The notes beneath the pieces are model-generated. The model made no database searches. It was given only the letters and a program-made list of their open reading frames with translations, and was not told where the DNA came from. DNA of 64,000 nucleotides from the NCBI GenBank assembly GCA_002424635.1, contig DIKT01000034.1, forward strand, positions 8,682 through 72,681, read 5' to 3'. The DNA is from Desulfobulbaceae bacterium UBA5611 (lineage in GTDB: Bacteria; Desulfobacterota; Desulfobulbia; Desulfobulbales; Desulfocapsaceae). Positions within the stretch are counted from its first letter, which is position 1. Each line of letters opens with the position of its first letter. The position numbers and the translations under genes are program-made. This document shows, piece after piece, positions 1 to 9,402 of the stretch.

Positions 1-2
1 CG

Positions 3-506
3 TCCAACTTTGTTATGATCTGTGACCAGTTTCTGGAGCTGGGCAGACTCCTGGGCCTTGAGGTCAGAGCCCGCACTATCATTGCTGAAGCGCAGAAGGA
101 AGTCCTGGTCATCCAGCAGCTGGTCAAGGATCTTCCTGAAAAGAAGGTGTTTATGCAGGTCGGCGCCCATCCTCTGTTTGCCTCGGTGGAAGATTCCTTT
201 ACCAACGATTTTATCGTGCTGGCCGGCGGGATCAATATCGCTGCCGGTCAGCGGGATGGCCGCTATAACTATGAAAAGGTGACGGCCCAGAACCCGGATG
301 TGATTATCATTGCCATCATGGGCAGCGAAGGGGGGACAGGCGCCAGGGAAAGGGAGGAGTGGCTGCGTTTTGCGCCCATCTCGGCGGTGCGCAACAGGCA
401 GGTCTTTGTCGTGGACCCGGATCTCATCTGCAGCCCCTCGCCCATGACCTTTGTCAAGGGCCTGCAGCAGATTGCGGCGCTTATCCATCCGCAGGAAGAG
501 AAGTAG
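3..506 (+). CDS. ABC transporter periplasmic substrate-binding protein (BtuF/FecB-like), 3' part
   Basis: The reading frame is open through the left edge, so only the C-terminal ~167 residues are present. The fragment has the layout of the C-terminal lobe of a class III substrate-binding protein: a helix with the typical ELGRLLG stretch, a KKVFMQVG strand, an AGGINIAAG segment, a NPDVIII strand and a closing helix after VVDPDLICSPSP. Relatives bind cobalamin, heme, siderophores or metal ions for import by an ABC transporter. The ligand cannot be read from this fragment. A nickel-sensor domain is encoded convergently 130 bp downstream, which makes a metal-related substrate possible but unproven. 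The 129 bp after the stop hold no recognisable gene. Confidence 0.75.
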   Translation, partial: SNFVMICDQFLELGRLLGLEVRARTIIAEAQKEVLVIQQLVKDLPEKKVFMQVGAHPLFASVEDSFTNDFIVLAGGINIAAGQRDGRYNYEKVTAQNPDVIIIAIMGSEGGTGAREREEWLRFAPISAVRNRQVFVVDPDLICSPSPMTFVKGLQQIAALIHPQEEK

Positions 507-635
507 TCCCCGCGCCACCCCTGCTGAAGATACGGGACTGTCGTATCTGGGCAATAAGATTCATTCGCCATTATTTTTTGATAACTATAAGTCCTGCTGG
601 TTCGTGTATCATCCGCCGCCTGTTCACCAGGTTGC

Positions 636-884
636 TCAAGCCAGGTCCTGCCCGGTGGTGGTCATGACCAGCTTGCCGTGTTTGACCCCTTTGATCCCGA
701 TCAGCTCATCAGCTATCTGTCTGACTTCCTGAGCTGTTCCCTGCTCAACCAGGACCTCCAAGCAGTTATGGGCGTCAAGGTGAACGTGGAGGGAGGAGAT
801 GACGTGGTGGTGATGGGGGTGCTGCTGCTCCGTGAGCTTGTCGGAAAGGTCCCTCACGTGGTGGTTAAGATGATTGTAGGACAT
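636..884 (-). CDS. stand-alone NikR-type nickel-binding (ACT-like) domain protein
   Basis: This 82-residue protein matches the C-terminal half of the nickel-responsive repressor NikR from the hinge to the end. It has the His-rich run HPHHHH, the HVH-x5-C nickel-site spacing in [14 protein letters not shown] (equivalent to His87, His89 and Cys95 of E. coli NikR) and the closing segment [14 protein letters not shown]. The N-terminal ribbon-helix-helix DNA-binding domain (~50 residues) is missing. I chose the ATG at 884 because AGGAG lies 6 bases upstream; an in-frame start at 923 would only add 13 non-homologous residues. Without the RHH domain it cannot bind DNA as NikR does. It could be a free nickel-binding protein, a partner of another NikR, or a decaying remnant. 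The neighbouring substrate-binding gene is convergent. Confidence 0.8.
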   Translation of the reverse strand: MSYNHLNHHVRDLSDKLTEQQHPHHHHVISSLHVHLDAHNCLEVLVEQGTAQEVRQIADELIGIKGVKHGKLVMTTTGQDLA

Positions 885-911
885 CGTTGGCTCCTGTATT
901 TTGAAGTTTGT

Positions 912-1109
912 GTTAAACCTCAAAATACCAGAATCGCCAGCGATGTCCTACCCGGTCTTCAGATGGTGCACTTAGATATTGAATTCACTGGCATGGATGC
1001 CATTCATATTGGAGCGGCCATCGTTGGTGGCGCTGAAGTCTTTATCACTGCCGACATTCGACAACGGGAAGCAGCAAAGGCCATGGGAATCACTGTGATT
1101 TCGCCGTAA
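912..1109 (+). pseudogene. PIN-domain protein, C-terminal remnant
   Basis: The frame ending at the TAA at 1107 encodes about 45 residues typical of the end of a PIN (VapC-like ribonuclease) domain: MDAIHIGAAI with the second acidic residue, then EVFITADIRQREAAKAMGI with the third. The N-terminal half, with the first catalytic aspartate, is absent. Upstream the frame runs antisense through the NikR-like gene and has no credible start or ribosome site, so it is almost certainly not expressed as a toxin. The lost 5' end faces the lost 5' end of the NikR-like gene, as if one deletion removed both. No antitoxin gene is visible. The 127 bp from here to the next stop codon contain nothing else recognisable. 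Confidence 0.55.
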
Positions 1110-1236
1110 CCCGGCACACGACGACAAAACCCAACCTGTTTGCGACTTGCCATCTTGGAAGCCTGCTTGTTCCTGCAGGGATTACTTATCTTGCTGCCCA
1201 AATTAAGCGGCGCATGAGATGTATATCTTCAAGCAC

Positions 1237-3321
1237 TCAACTTTGAAGTTGAGCAAGCTCCTTTCTTTTCGTCTTTTCGATGACTGCCTTCAGTTCAGAC
1301 AGCAAATAGGGTTTATGTAAAAATGCCTGGGGCTGCTCAGGATGATCGCCTTGCATCACCTGTGCTTCCTCATAACCGCTGGCAAAGATCACCTGGATAT
1401 CGGACCTGAGGGCTCGAAGACGAGCCAGGGTTTCCCAACCGTCTATACCAGGCATGCTGAGATCCAACAGCACGAGGACGATCTCATCCTTATGAGCCCT
1501 GAAGATCTCCACTGCTTCATAACCGTCACAGGCTGCCAGCACCTCATAGCCAAACATCCGTTTAAGCACGGTCTGGGCCATTTCGCGAACCATTGGCTCA
1601 TCATCTACCACGAGCGCCAATCCTCCTGTCTGCAGAGCGCCAACAGCGGATTTCTCTTGGGCCACCGATGGCAATGCCGGAGTATGCACAGGAAAGAAAA
1701 CCCGGATAGTAGTGCCTTTACCAGGTTGGCTCTCGACAGTGATTGCTCCGTCATGCGCTCGCACTAATCCTAAAACTACGGGCAGTCCCAGACCACGCCC
1801 GGTAAATTTGGTCGAAAAAAAAGGGTCAAAGACTTCCTCGAGAATTGCCACCTCCATGCCGCAACCGGTATCGGCTACCGATAAGCAGACGTAGTTATCT
1901 GCCTTCGCCTCCCAATCCACCGGCAAAAAGTGCAAGCCTTTGATCTCAGCCTTGCTGACGGTGCGGAGCGCCAAGACAATTTCTCCTTGCCCTGCACCGA
2001 CCGCCTCTGCGGCATTGTTGACCAGATTATTCAGGATTTGCTTGATATGCACAGTGTCTCCCAGGATAAACGGTCCCTGGGCCGGCAGCTCGGTTTTCAG
2101 ATGTATCGCCGTACCTTGTATAAAGGTGCTGAGGAAAGGGAGCGTTTCCCTGATGGCTTCTCCAATATCGAACGGTTTTTGTTGCACCTTGGTTTGCCCA
2201 AGATAGGCAAGCATCAACCGGCTGATTTCAGCCGCTTGAATAGCTGCCTTCATTGAGTTGGCAATACTCGTCAGGACCGCTGATGCTGGCGGCAGATCTG
2301 CCAGCGCAAGCTCCAGGTTACCTATCACTACACCAAGCTGGTTATTAAAGTGGTGGGCGATGGCCCCTGCCATGCGGCTCAGGCTTTCAATTTTTCTGGT
2401 TTGATAGAGCTGACGTTCATATTCTGTCCGCTCCTTCTCGGCCTGCTTGCGACCGGTGAGGTCGGTCAGGGTTACAACACAGCCGATGATATGGTTGTGA
2501 AGGTTTGTAAGCGATGTGGCATTCAGGAGGAAACACAATGTCTGATCTTCACTTTTTTTAAATTCTACCTCGATGCTATCGAAACTTTTACCGCCCAGAG
2601 GGGCCATAACCGAAAACAGGTCTCCAGTTTCAATTATTCGCAGCTGAAACAAATCATTGAACTGCTGCAATAAAGGGTTTTTGCCGCAAAGCTGATGGGC
2701 GAGCCCGCTGGCCTGAATAATCTCCCCTGTTCCGTCGCAAACGACAATCGCCTCCCCCGCCTGCTCAATAATGGAGCGATTAAGCCTCTCTGAGGCAACT
2801 ATCTCTTCGGTGCGTTTTTGCTCTGTGAGATCTGTGACGATCATACTTATCTGCCGGCCACCATAGAGATCGAGGACACGGCAGGAAATAAGCACCGGCA
2901 CGGAATATCCCTCGCTATTTATCAGGGCGGTTTCAAAGTGAGCATTCACCATTGCGCTTCTTTCCAGCTGTGCCGTAACCAGGGGCTGATCAGCCAAGAC
3001 CACATAGGAACTGAATTGACTACCGATGAGCCTTTCCAGTGGAACCTGCAGCATGGTTGCCATACAGTTGTTACCGTAGATGATGGCGCCATCAGGGGCC
3101 AGAATACAGGCCCCTTCATTCATGGTCTCTACCAGTACGCGATACGGTTGCTCCGCCCCCTTCAGGGTGAAGACCTGATCCCCGTCCGGTCCGGAGACTA
3201 CGAAGGCATCCACTTGACCGCTGCCGATGGCACGCAGAGTGTCTTCCGCCTCATCCAACCGCCTCCGGAGAGATTCATTTGCAGTCAAGAGTTCTGCGTA
3301 CGCTTCGTTGACGCTGGTCAT
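1237..3321 (-). CDS. PAS-PAS hybrid histidine kinase of the kai operon
   Basis: 694 residues, soluble, with no membrane segment. An N-terminal coiled coil (1-55) leads to a PAS domain (~58-170), a second PAS (~180-295), a dimerisation/phosphoacceptor region with [13 protein letters not shown] (His323/324; the second aligns with the usual HxFN histidine), a HATPase domain with [19 protein letters not shown] and GRGLGLPVV, and a C-terminal receiver (~575-690) with VLLDLSMPG as phospho-acceptor site. Its start codon overlaps the stop of the upstream kaiB by 4 bp, so it is the last gene of the kaiC-kaiB-kaiB unit and translationally coupled to it. By position it is a candidate output kinase, analogous to SasA in cyanobacteria, but it lacks the KaiB-like sensor domain of SasA. 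That functional link is inference. Confidence 0.85.
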   Translation of the reverse strand: MTSVNEAYAELLTANESLRRRLDEAEDTLRAIGSGQVDAFVVSGPDGDQVFTLKGAEQPYRVLVETMNEGACILAPDGAIIYGNNCMATMLQVPLERLIGSQFSSYVVLADQPLVTAQLERSAMVNAHFETALINSEGYSVPVLISCRVLDLYGGRQISMIVTDLTEQKRTEEIVASERLNRSIIEQAGEAIVVCDGTGEIIQASGLAHQLCGKNPLLQQFNDLFQLRIIETGDLFSVMAPLGGKSFDSIEVEFKKSEDQTLCFLLNATSLTNLHNHIIGCVVTLTDLTGRKQAEKERTEYERQLYQTRKIESLSRMAGAIAHHFNNQLGVVIGNLELALADLPPASAVLTSIANSMKAAIQAAEISRLMLAYLGQTKVQQKPFDIGEAIRETLPFLSTFIQGTAIHLKTELPAQGPFILGDTVHIKQILNNLVNNAAEAVGAGQGEIVLALRTVSKAEIKGLHFLPVDWEAKADNYVCLSVADTGCGMEVAILEEVFDPFFSTKFTGRGLGLPVVLGLVRAHDGAITVESQPGKGTTIRVFFPVHTPALPSVAQEKSAVGALQTGGLALVVDDEPMVREMAQTVLKRMFGYEVLAACDGYEAVEIFRAHKDEIVLVLLDLSMPGIDGWETLARLRALRSDIQVIFASGYEEAQVMQGDHPEQPQAFLHKPYLLSELKAVIEKTKRKELAQLQS

Positions 3322-3686
3322 TGCTTATCCATCTTTCTGATATCAAGTCCAACCAGGATCCGTTCAGTCTGCGACATGTCGCCAATGAATTTGCGCAGCG
3401 GCAGCGGCAACTCCTTGACCAAAGTGGGGGCGGCGACAATCTGTCCTTCTTTGGCAAAGATGGGTTGCTGGTAAATATCAATAATTTCAAGTTGATAACG
3501 CCCGGCCAAGTGTTCTTCGCAAATTTTCCGGACATTCTCAATAGCCCGCTGCGAATTGGGGGTTATGCCGCTCACATACAGGCGAAGGACATAATCGCCT
3601 TCAATGGTATTATGGACCGCCATTTCGAAGGCCTCTGTCGAATCCTCAATCGGCGCCACCTCATCGTGCTTTTTCTTTTTGCTCAT
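3318..3686 (-). CDS. kaiB: KaiB-family protein, second copy
   Basis: 122 residues with the thioredoxin-like KaiB fold over roughly 33-115. The strand [14 protein letters not shown], the helix with [17 protein letters not shown], the loop motif [12 protein letters not shown] and the closing strand ERILVGLDI are all present. The first ~30 residues are charged and low in complexity. KaiB binds KaiC in cyanobacteria after switching fold. In bacteria without KaiA, KaiB homologues are linked to stress responses or to KaiC-associated signalling. ATG at 3686 overlaps the stop of the first kaiB copy (ATGA), and its own stop overlaps the kinase start. It is clearly diverged from the adjacent copy, so this is an old duplication rather than a recent one. 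Confidence 0.9.
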   Translation of the reverse strand: MSKKKKHDEVAPIEDSTEAFEMAVHNTIEGDYVLRLYVSGITPNSQRAIENVRKICEEHLAGRYQLEIIDIYQQPIFAKEGQIVAAPTLVKELPLPLRKFIGDMSQTERILVGLDIRKMDKQ

Positions 3687-4039
3687 TTCCTTACCAACTC
3701 TGTCCCAGCAGACGAGGGTTTGATATCAAGGCCCACCAGCACACGTTCGGTGTTGGAGAGGTCGCCGATAATCTTCTTTATCGGTTCGGGGAGCTTCCTG
3801 ACCAGGGTGGGCAGAGCAATGATCTGATCTCCTTTGGCCAGTTGCGGGTTCAGCAACAGGTCGATAACCTCAATCTGATACTTACCCTCCAGATGTTCTT
3901 GGCATATTTTTTTCAGATTGGCAAAGGCCTCAAGAGATTTGGGGGTTTGACCCGCCACATACAGCCGCAATTGCCAAACATCGGCAGCAGGCGCATTTTT
4001 ATTTTTCAGCGGGGTCGGAGTTTTTACAGCTTTGTTCAT
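3683..4039 (-). CDS. kaiB: KaiB-family protein, first copy
   Basis: 118 residues. The KaiB domain spans about 22-108, with [45 protein letters not shown] and ERVLVGLDI. This copy is closer to the classical KaiB pattern than its downstream neighbour. ATG at 4039 overlaps the kaiC stop by 4 bp and a GAGAGG lies upstream, so translation probably couples to kaiC. Two kaiB genes in tandem behind one kaiC suggest that two partners compete for, or act at different steps on, the same KaiC ring. No kaiA is present, as expected outside cyanobacteria. Confidence 0.92.
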   Translation of the reverse strand: MNKAVKTPTPLKNKNAPAADVWQLRLYVAGQTPKSLEAFANLKKICQEHLEGKYQIEVIDLLLNPQLAKGDQIIALPTLVRKLPEPIKKIIGDLSNTERVLVGLDIKPSSAGTELVRK

Positions 4040-5797
4040 TTATCGCCTCTCTTTTTGGTCTTGGCGTGTTTCTCGGGTACCTGAGAGAGATCGTCCGCTT
4101 TGCGCACCAGGGCCATACCTTGGGTCTCTTTAATGTGGACTTCCTGACTATGTTTTAATTTCGTGATGGACTGCTCCAAATCGTCTTTCTCAGCCTCGAA
4201 GGCGCTGCGCAGCGCCTCGATCTGTGCCTCAACCACCACCTTTTTTCGATCGATATCACGGCGTTTACGCTCGACCTCCTGGCTGTGCTCCAGAGACTCG
4301 AACTGCTCGCGCGCCTGCTGGGCGACCCTGGCCGCCCCGGTCAACACCCCGCCGGGGCCGACATAGACATCAATAAGCTCCGCCCCATTACTGCCAAGGG
4401 TAAATTCTCTAATTTGATTGGAATGCTCCATGCCCCGGGACTTGAGGACGTATAAACTACGATTGCGCTCGCCGCTCCCTTCAATGGCCTGCAAAAGGAT
4501 CCAGGTATCCATCAGGGACGATATTCCCACCTGAGTATGATCAAGAACTGCGCCGCCAGAGGTCAGGGTGGTGCAGAGAGCGGTGATGCCCTTCATCTTC
4601 AAAAAATCAATCAACCGGGAGAGCATCGACTTGACCTCCAGCTCGTTCGCCGCCGCAATCAAGTTGGAAATAGGATCGACAACGACAATGGCCGGGTTAA
4701 AGCTTTCTATCGCCTTATGCATGCTCACTAGGTGCATTTCCAGGCCATAAAAGGTCGGCCGGGAGTTACGGAATTCAAGCAGTCCTTTATTTACCCACTG
4801 AGCCAGGTCGATGCCGATGGAGTGCATGTTGCGAACAATCTGATTGCGGGATTCCTCAAAGGCGAAATATAGGCAGCGCTCGCCACGCCGGCAGGCAGCG
4901 TCGACAAAATGGGCGGCCATGCTTGATTTACCGGTGCCGGCGGTGCCGGTGACGAGAATGCTGCTGCCCCGGTAATATCCTTTCATCCCCAGCATATTGT
5001 CAAGGCGCGGGATACCGGTGGAAACCCGTTCGCTGGAAGCCGCATGGTCGAGGCCGATAGAGGTGACAGGCATCACCGAAAGACCCTGCTCATCGATAAG
5101 GAACGGGTACTCGTTAGTGCCGTGGATAGAACCGCGGTACTTGACGATGCGCAGGCGCCGCGTCGCAATCTGATCGGCCACTTTGTGGCTGAGGAAGATC
5201 ACGCAGTCGGCGACATATTCCTCGAGGCCGAAGCGGGTCAGCGTCCCCTCCCCTTGCTCGCCGGTAATAACAGCGGTAAGGCCCTTGTCTTTTCAAGAAT
5301 CGAAACAGCCGTCTCAATTCCGCCCGCAGGATCACCTCATTCGAGAAACCGGTAAAGAGGGACTCAATGGTATCGAGCACTATCCGCTTTGCGCCTATGG
5401 TATCAATGGCAAGACCGATCCGGATAAAAATCCCATCCAGGTTGTATATGCCGGTTTCCTCGATTTCGCTCCGCTCGATATAAATAAAATCGAGAGCAAG
5501 CTTTTGGCGGGCCACCATTTCGTTAAGATCAAAACCGAGGGAGGCAAAGTTTTGCGTCAATTCTTCGGCTTTTTCTTCGAAAGACATATAAACGCCAGGT
5601 TCATCATACTCTATCGCCCCCCGCACCAAAAATTCCATGGCGAGCAGGGTCTTGCCGCAGCCGGTGCCGCCGCAGACCAGTGTTGGTCGCCCTTGCGGAA
5701 GACCGCCGCCGGTTATTTCGTCCAGGCCCTTGATCCCGGTGGGACTTTTTTGCAGAGTTTCAAGAAGCGGTTTTATTTTTTGTAAAGGATCTGGCAT
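4036..5797 (-). pseudogene. kaiC: KaiC-family ATPase, disrupted by a one-base frameshift
   Basis: Read with one frame correction this is a 586-residue double-domain KaiC. The CI half has Walker A GGTGCGKT (43-50), the EE pair in SFEEKAEE and Walker B RIVLDTIESL. The CII half has GTAGTGKS, FAFEES, IVVVDPISNL and, at the autophosphorylation position, GISSLMDT (Ser-Ser where cyanobacteria have Ser-Thr). A charged coiled-coil tail of ~80 residues follows. The frame breaks after ...RFLK near residue 169: a T run at 5290-5293 has four bases where three restore the family sequence FLKDKGLTAVITGE. Uncorrected, translation gives a 227-residue CI fragment. Start ATG at 5797 has AGGAG 7 bases upstream. 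It heads a four-gene coupled operon. A sequencing or assembly error in the short homopolymer is as likely as a true mutation, since everything else in the gene is intact. Confidence 0.9.
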
Positions 5798-5919
5798 TTA
5801 ATTCTCCTGGAAAAATGAATCACTAAAATAGTACAATTAAAATTAAAAATATCATCATTGGCATGAAAATGTAAACGATAAAAGGGGTCTAGGACCAGAC
5901 CATGCTTTATCTAACGACA

Positions 5920-5955
5920 GAGAGACGGTAAAAAACGTTATTTACCCCGCCTCTC
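5920..5955. other. imperfect hairpin between methyltransferase gene and kaiC
   Basis: GAGAG (5920-5924) pairs with CTCTC (5951-5955), and GGTAAA (5927-5932) with TTTACC (5941-5946), around an 8-nt loop. On the minus strand it follows the TPR-methyltransferase stop by about 35 bp and precedes kaiC by about 120 bp. It could terminate the former or sit in the kaiC leader. There is no clear U-tract, so the assignment is weak. The rest of the 190-bp gap is AT-rich with no recognised promoter. Confidence 0.35.
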
Positions 5956-5990
5956 GTCTTCTTCCCGCTTACAAGTCAAGCCGATCTTGC

Positions 5991-7256
5991 TCAGGCCCGC
6001 AGCATATAGAGGTTGCCGCTGATCCATTCCTCTTTTTCCTTACGAATATTGGCGGCCTGAACTTTGTCGACGACAAAGCCGCACTGTTGGGCCAGCCCCC
6101 TGATATAGGCTTCGGCGTGGCCATAACGGCCCATCGGTTGCAGGGCGAAATCGTGGGCGGCAAGCTCTGTTGAAAAAAGAAAGATGCCGCCCTGAGCCGC
6201 CCTTTTTTTCACCAGGCTAAAAATCTCTTGCAGATCGCCGATATAAACAAAGACATCAGCGGCAATAAAGAGATCAAAGGTCATTGTATTATCACGTAAG
6301 AATGAACCGATATCTGTTTCATGCAGACTGTCGTACAATCTTTTTTTACCTGCCACCTCCAGCATGTTAGGCGAGAGGTCCAGACCTACTAATTGTTCAG
6401 TCACATCCTGAAAGGCCTCACCGGACAGCCCGGTGCCACAGCCCATATCAAGAGTAACAGCAAAATGCTGTCGGTGCTGAGCGGTCAGCATCTCTCGGAG
6501 CTGGCCTGGGGTAGAATAACCGAGTTTCTCCACCAGGCTCTCGTCATAATGTTCCGAGAAGCTGTCAAACACCGCGCGAATATAGCTATCAGGAGCCGTC
6601 GCTGTGGTCTGACCGGTCAGAGCCGCCAGCATATGAGCCGCCATGGCGGAGTTGTGATCAAGGGCAATGAGCTTGTGGTAAACCGTGATCGCCTTGTCCA
6701 CTTGTCTTTCCATATGATAGAGATAGCCCAGGTTGTTTAAGGCCGGGGCGTGGTCTGGATTGTTCTGCACTACTTTTTCAAAAAACCAGATCCCGTCGGC
6801 GTGGTGATGCATATCCTTGCACAAGACCCCGATATTGTAGAGAACGTCCTCAGCCTCAGGAGTAATAGCCAGTGCTTTTTGATAACAGCTGAAGGCCTTG
6901 TCGAATTGGCCCAATTTTTTCCTGGTCAGGGCCAGATTGAAGAAAATATCACCATCCTCAGGGCAGAGCTTAGCGGCCTCTTCATAGGCTTGGGCCGCGC
7001 CGTAATAGTCGCCCTGTTCAAAGAAGATAACTCCCAGATTATAATGGGCCGGGGCCGCCTCAGGAGCTAAGGTTATAACCCGGTTAAACCAGTGGGCGGC
7101 CTCACCCATTTTCTCTTGTTCGAAAAAAAGCAGGGCCAGGAGGTAGCACAACTGCGGATTGTCCTGATCAGCTGCCAGCAGGGCTTGATAACCTTGCAGG
7201 GCCTGTTCGAAAGCTCCGGACTGGTGATATTTTTGGGTCTGGTCAAATAAGTTCAT
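5991..7256 (-). CDS. TPR-repeat SAM-dependent methyltransferase
   Basis: About 421 residues. The first ~215 form six TPR units of 34 residues, recognisable by repeated A-x-x-x-YNLGV-x-x-x-x-G and A-x-x-x-x-P patterns. A class I methyltransferase follows, with motif I LDMGCGTGLSG, the acidic VGLDLSPNML of motif II, a FDLFIAADVFVYIGDL motif IV region and a FLFSTE strand. This TPR-methyltransferase fusion is common in deltaproteobacteria and its substrate is unknown. I chose ATG at 7256 because the first TPR begins there; a GTG at 7298 would add 14 poorly structured residues, and neither start has a clear ribosome site. It is transcribed toward kaiC but separated from it by 190 bp, so it is probably a separate unit. 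The ~195 bp to the next plus-strand gene are AT-rich and empty. Confidence 0.85.
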   Translation of the reverse strand: MNLFDQTQKYHQSGAFEQALQGYQALLAADQDNPQLCYLLALLFFEQEKMGEAAHWFNRVITLAPEAAPAHYNLGVIFFEQGDYYGAAQAYEEAAKLCPEDGDIFFNLALTRKKLGQFDKAFSCYQKALAITPEAEDVLYNIGVLCKDMHHHADGIWFFEKVVQNNPDHAPALNNLGYLYHMERQVDKAITVYHKLIALDHNSAMAAHMLAALTGQTTATAPDSYIRAVFDSFSEHYDESLVEKLGYSTPGQLREMLTAQHRQHFAVTLDMGCGTGLSGEAFQDVTEQLVGLDLSPNMLEVAGKKRLYDSLHETDIGSFLRDNTMTFDLFIAADVFVYIGDLQEIFSLVKKRAAQGGIFLFSTELAAHDFALQPMGRYGHAEAYIRGLAQQCGFVVDKVQAANIRKEKEEWISGNLYMLRA

Positions 7257-7452
7257 GGAATTTTTAAAAAAATAATTTAAATGATTTGTAAAAGACACTG
7301 TCTAATTATTGAAATAATTTCATTTTCTTTATTCCTGTGGTACATTTATTTAATATCATGTCAGAAAAATCTATCTTTCTGCCAGTCCGGCAATGACTCA
7401 CAGCAATGAATAATATTGGTTAAAATAAACAACATCTAATCCTTATTTTACC

Positions 7453-9387
7453 ATGGCGACTGCGGCCCACCACACCATTCTGCTCATTGACGACAACAAG
7501 AGCACCCGAACCCCGATTGTGGCCGTTCTCGAACAGGCTGGTTATAAAATAGTACTGGGTGACTGCGCCGAAGAGGCAATGAAACTGCTGCGGACCATTA
7601 TACCGGACATCATCCTCCTGGATGTGATGATGCCCGGCATGAATGGCTTCTCCTTCTGCCGTAAGCTGAAAAAAGATCCGAAATATCAGGATATCCCCGT
7701 CATCTTTATCACCTCTCTTTCCCAGCAGGCAGATATCGTTAAAGGTTTTGATGCCGGCGGACAGGATTATATCGTCAAACCTTTCAACCAGCAGGAACTG
7801 CTGGCCAGGGTCAGAACCCATATCCACCTGCATGACACCCTCTTGGAAAATAAACGGCTCAGCCGTCTTGCGCTCGATGCCAGCCGCTCTAAAAGTGAGT
7901 TTCTGGCCTCAATGAGTCATGAGATCAGAACCCCGCTCAACTCCATTATCGGCATGGCCGAAGTCCTGGCTGAGACTGTTCTGACCGAAGAGCAGCATGA
8001 GTATGTCCGCATCTTCCGCGCCGCCGGTGAAAATCTGCTGGAGATCATCAATGACATCCTCGATCTTTCCAAAATTGAGGCCAGCCAGACCGAGCTTGAA
8101 TCCATCGATTTTGATCTCCCGACCTTGCTTGATTCGGTCACCACCCTGGTCTCCTTACGGGCCGATGAACAGGAAACAACGGTCACAACTCATCTTGACA
8201 GCAATGTCCCCTTCTACCTCAATGGCGACCCCACCCGCCTGCGCCAGATTCTGCTTAATTTAGTGGGAAATGCGGTAAAATTCACCAAAAAAGGCCAGGT
8301 GGAGATCAAGATTTCCCTGCAGGCCAAACATGGCACTGAGCAGGAGCTCCTTTTTGCCATCAAGGATAATGGCATTGGCATCCCGGCCGACAAACAGCAG
8401 CTGATCTTTGACAGTTTCACCCAGGCTGATTCTCTTACTACCCGGCAATATGGCGGGACCGGCCTGGGCCTTACTATCTGCCAGAAGCTGCTGAAAATCA
8501 TGGGCGGCCATATCTGGTTGACCAGCCAGCCTGGAAAAGGCTCCACCTTTTTCTTCACCATTCCCTTGGTGCCGGCCACCTCACCCCGTCCGGAAATCGA
8601 TACCAATGTTACCCTCCAGCGGGCCCAATGCGATCTGCTGCCGGCCGCTCGTATCCTGCTGGTCGATGATAATAAAGACAACTGTAACCTTATTCGTCTC
8701 TACCTCCGCAATACGCCTTTTACTTTAAAGACCGTTGACAATGGCCTGGCGGCCGTCAAGGCTTTCTGCGCTAAACCCTATGACCTGATCCTGATGGATC
8801 TGGAAATGCCGATCATGGACGGCTATGAGGCCACCCAGAAGATCAGACAATGGGAGCAAGGGCAAAAAAGAAAGCCGGTCCCTATTATTGCCTTAACCGC
8901 GCATGCCTTTATCCGCTTCAAGAAAAAATGCCTGGATGCCGGCTGTAGCGACTTTCTGACTAAACCGGTGAAGAAAGCAAAACTGATTGAAACCATTGGC
9001 ATTCACCTGCAACTAAATAACCAGATCCAGCCGGAAACAGATGCCATTATGACTGAGGAACAAGACCCCAAAAGACTGATCCTGGACAGGAAGCTTGCAA
9101 AACTGATCCCCCGTTTCATGGTCAACAAGAAGCAGGACGCCAAACAGCTGCTTGCCACCCTGGAAGCCGGGGCCAAGGAAGAACTAAGAAAACAGGCCCA
9201 CACCATCAAAGGCACCTCCTGGATGTATGGCTTTACCCATCTTGGCAACCTCTGCCAGTCCCTGGAAAAATCAGCAGAGGCCGGTGACCTGGTGCAGGCC
9301 AGACAACTGATTGAGGAGATAAGCCAATATCTTGATACCGTGCAGATCAGTTATCAAAAAGAGCAGGTGGCTGCTAAAACAAGCTGA
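7453..9387 (+). CDS. REC-kinase-REC-HPt phosphorelay protein
   Basis: 644 residues with no membrane segment. A receiver (8-125, Asp57 in ILLDVMMPG) is followed by HisKA with SMSHEIRTPLN (His156), HATPase with NAVKFT, DNGIGI and GGTGLGL, a second receiver (~398-520, Asp449 in LILMDLEMP), and a C-terminal HPt domain with QAHTIKGTSWMYGF (His583). All steps of a phosphorelay are therefore in one chain, but there is no sensor domain. The input must arrive through phosphorylation of the N-terminal receiver by another kinase or a partner. A separate receiver gene follows after 15 bp and is the natural acceptor for the HPt. The start codon is followed by a good domain start but has no convincing Shine-Dalgarno. 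Confidence 0.9.
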   Translation: MATAAHHTILLIDDNKSTRTPIVAVLEQAGYKIVLGDCAEEAMKLLRTIIPDIILLDVMMPGMNGFSFCRKLKKDPKYQDIPVIFITSLSQQADIVKGFDAGGQDYIVKPFNQQELLARVRTHIHLHDTLLENKRLSRLALDASRSKSEFLASMSHEIRTPLNSIIGMAEVLAETVLTEEQHEYVRIFRAAGENLLEIINDILDLSKIEASQTELESIDFDLPTLLDSVTTLVSLRADEQETTVTTHLDSNVPFYLNGDPTRLRQILLNLVGNAVKFTKKGQVEIKISLQAKHGTEQELLFAIKDNGIGIPADKQQLIFDSFTQADSLTTRQYGGTGLGLTICQKLLKIMGGHIWLTSQPGKGSTFFFTIPLVPATSPRPEIDTNVTLQRAQCDLLPAARILLVDDNKDNCNLIRLYLRNTPFTLKTVDNGLAAVKAFCAKPYDLILMDLEMPIMDGYEATQKIRQWEQGQKRKPVPIIALTAHAFIRFKKKCLDAGCSDFLTKPVKKAKLIETIGIHLQLNNQIQPETDAIMTEEQDPKRLILDRKLAKLIPRFMVNKKQDAKQLLATLEAGAKEELRKQAHTIKGTSWMYGFTHLGNLCQSLEKSAEAGDLVQARQLIEEISQYLDTVQISYQKEQVAAKTS

Positions 9388-9402
9388 ACCTATAATAAAA
9401 AA

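Noticed and set aside
678..1109. 143-residue plus-strand frame through the nikR-like region
   Set aside because: Only the last ~65 residues look like a real protein (PIN end); the rest is antisense to a gene with a good ribosome site and conserved residues.
1236..1253. CTCAACTT-TG-AAGTTGAG palindrome at the end of the kai-operon kinase
   Set aside because: It lies inside the last codons, the loop is too short for a full stem, and no U-tract follows; not called as a terminator.
5114..5300. Out-of-frame tail of the kaiC N-terminal fragment as a real domain
   Set aside because: After the frameshift it is Arg/Pro-rich and matches nothing, while the other frame gives the family sequence.
5280..5300. 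Programmed ribosomal frameshift in kaiC
   Set aside because: There is no clear slippery heptamer with a downstream structure, and KaiC frameshifting is not known. Not excluded, but less likely than mutation or error.
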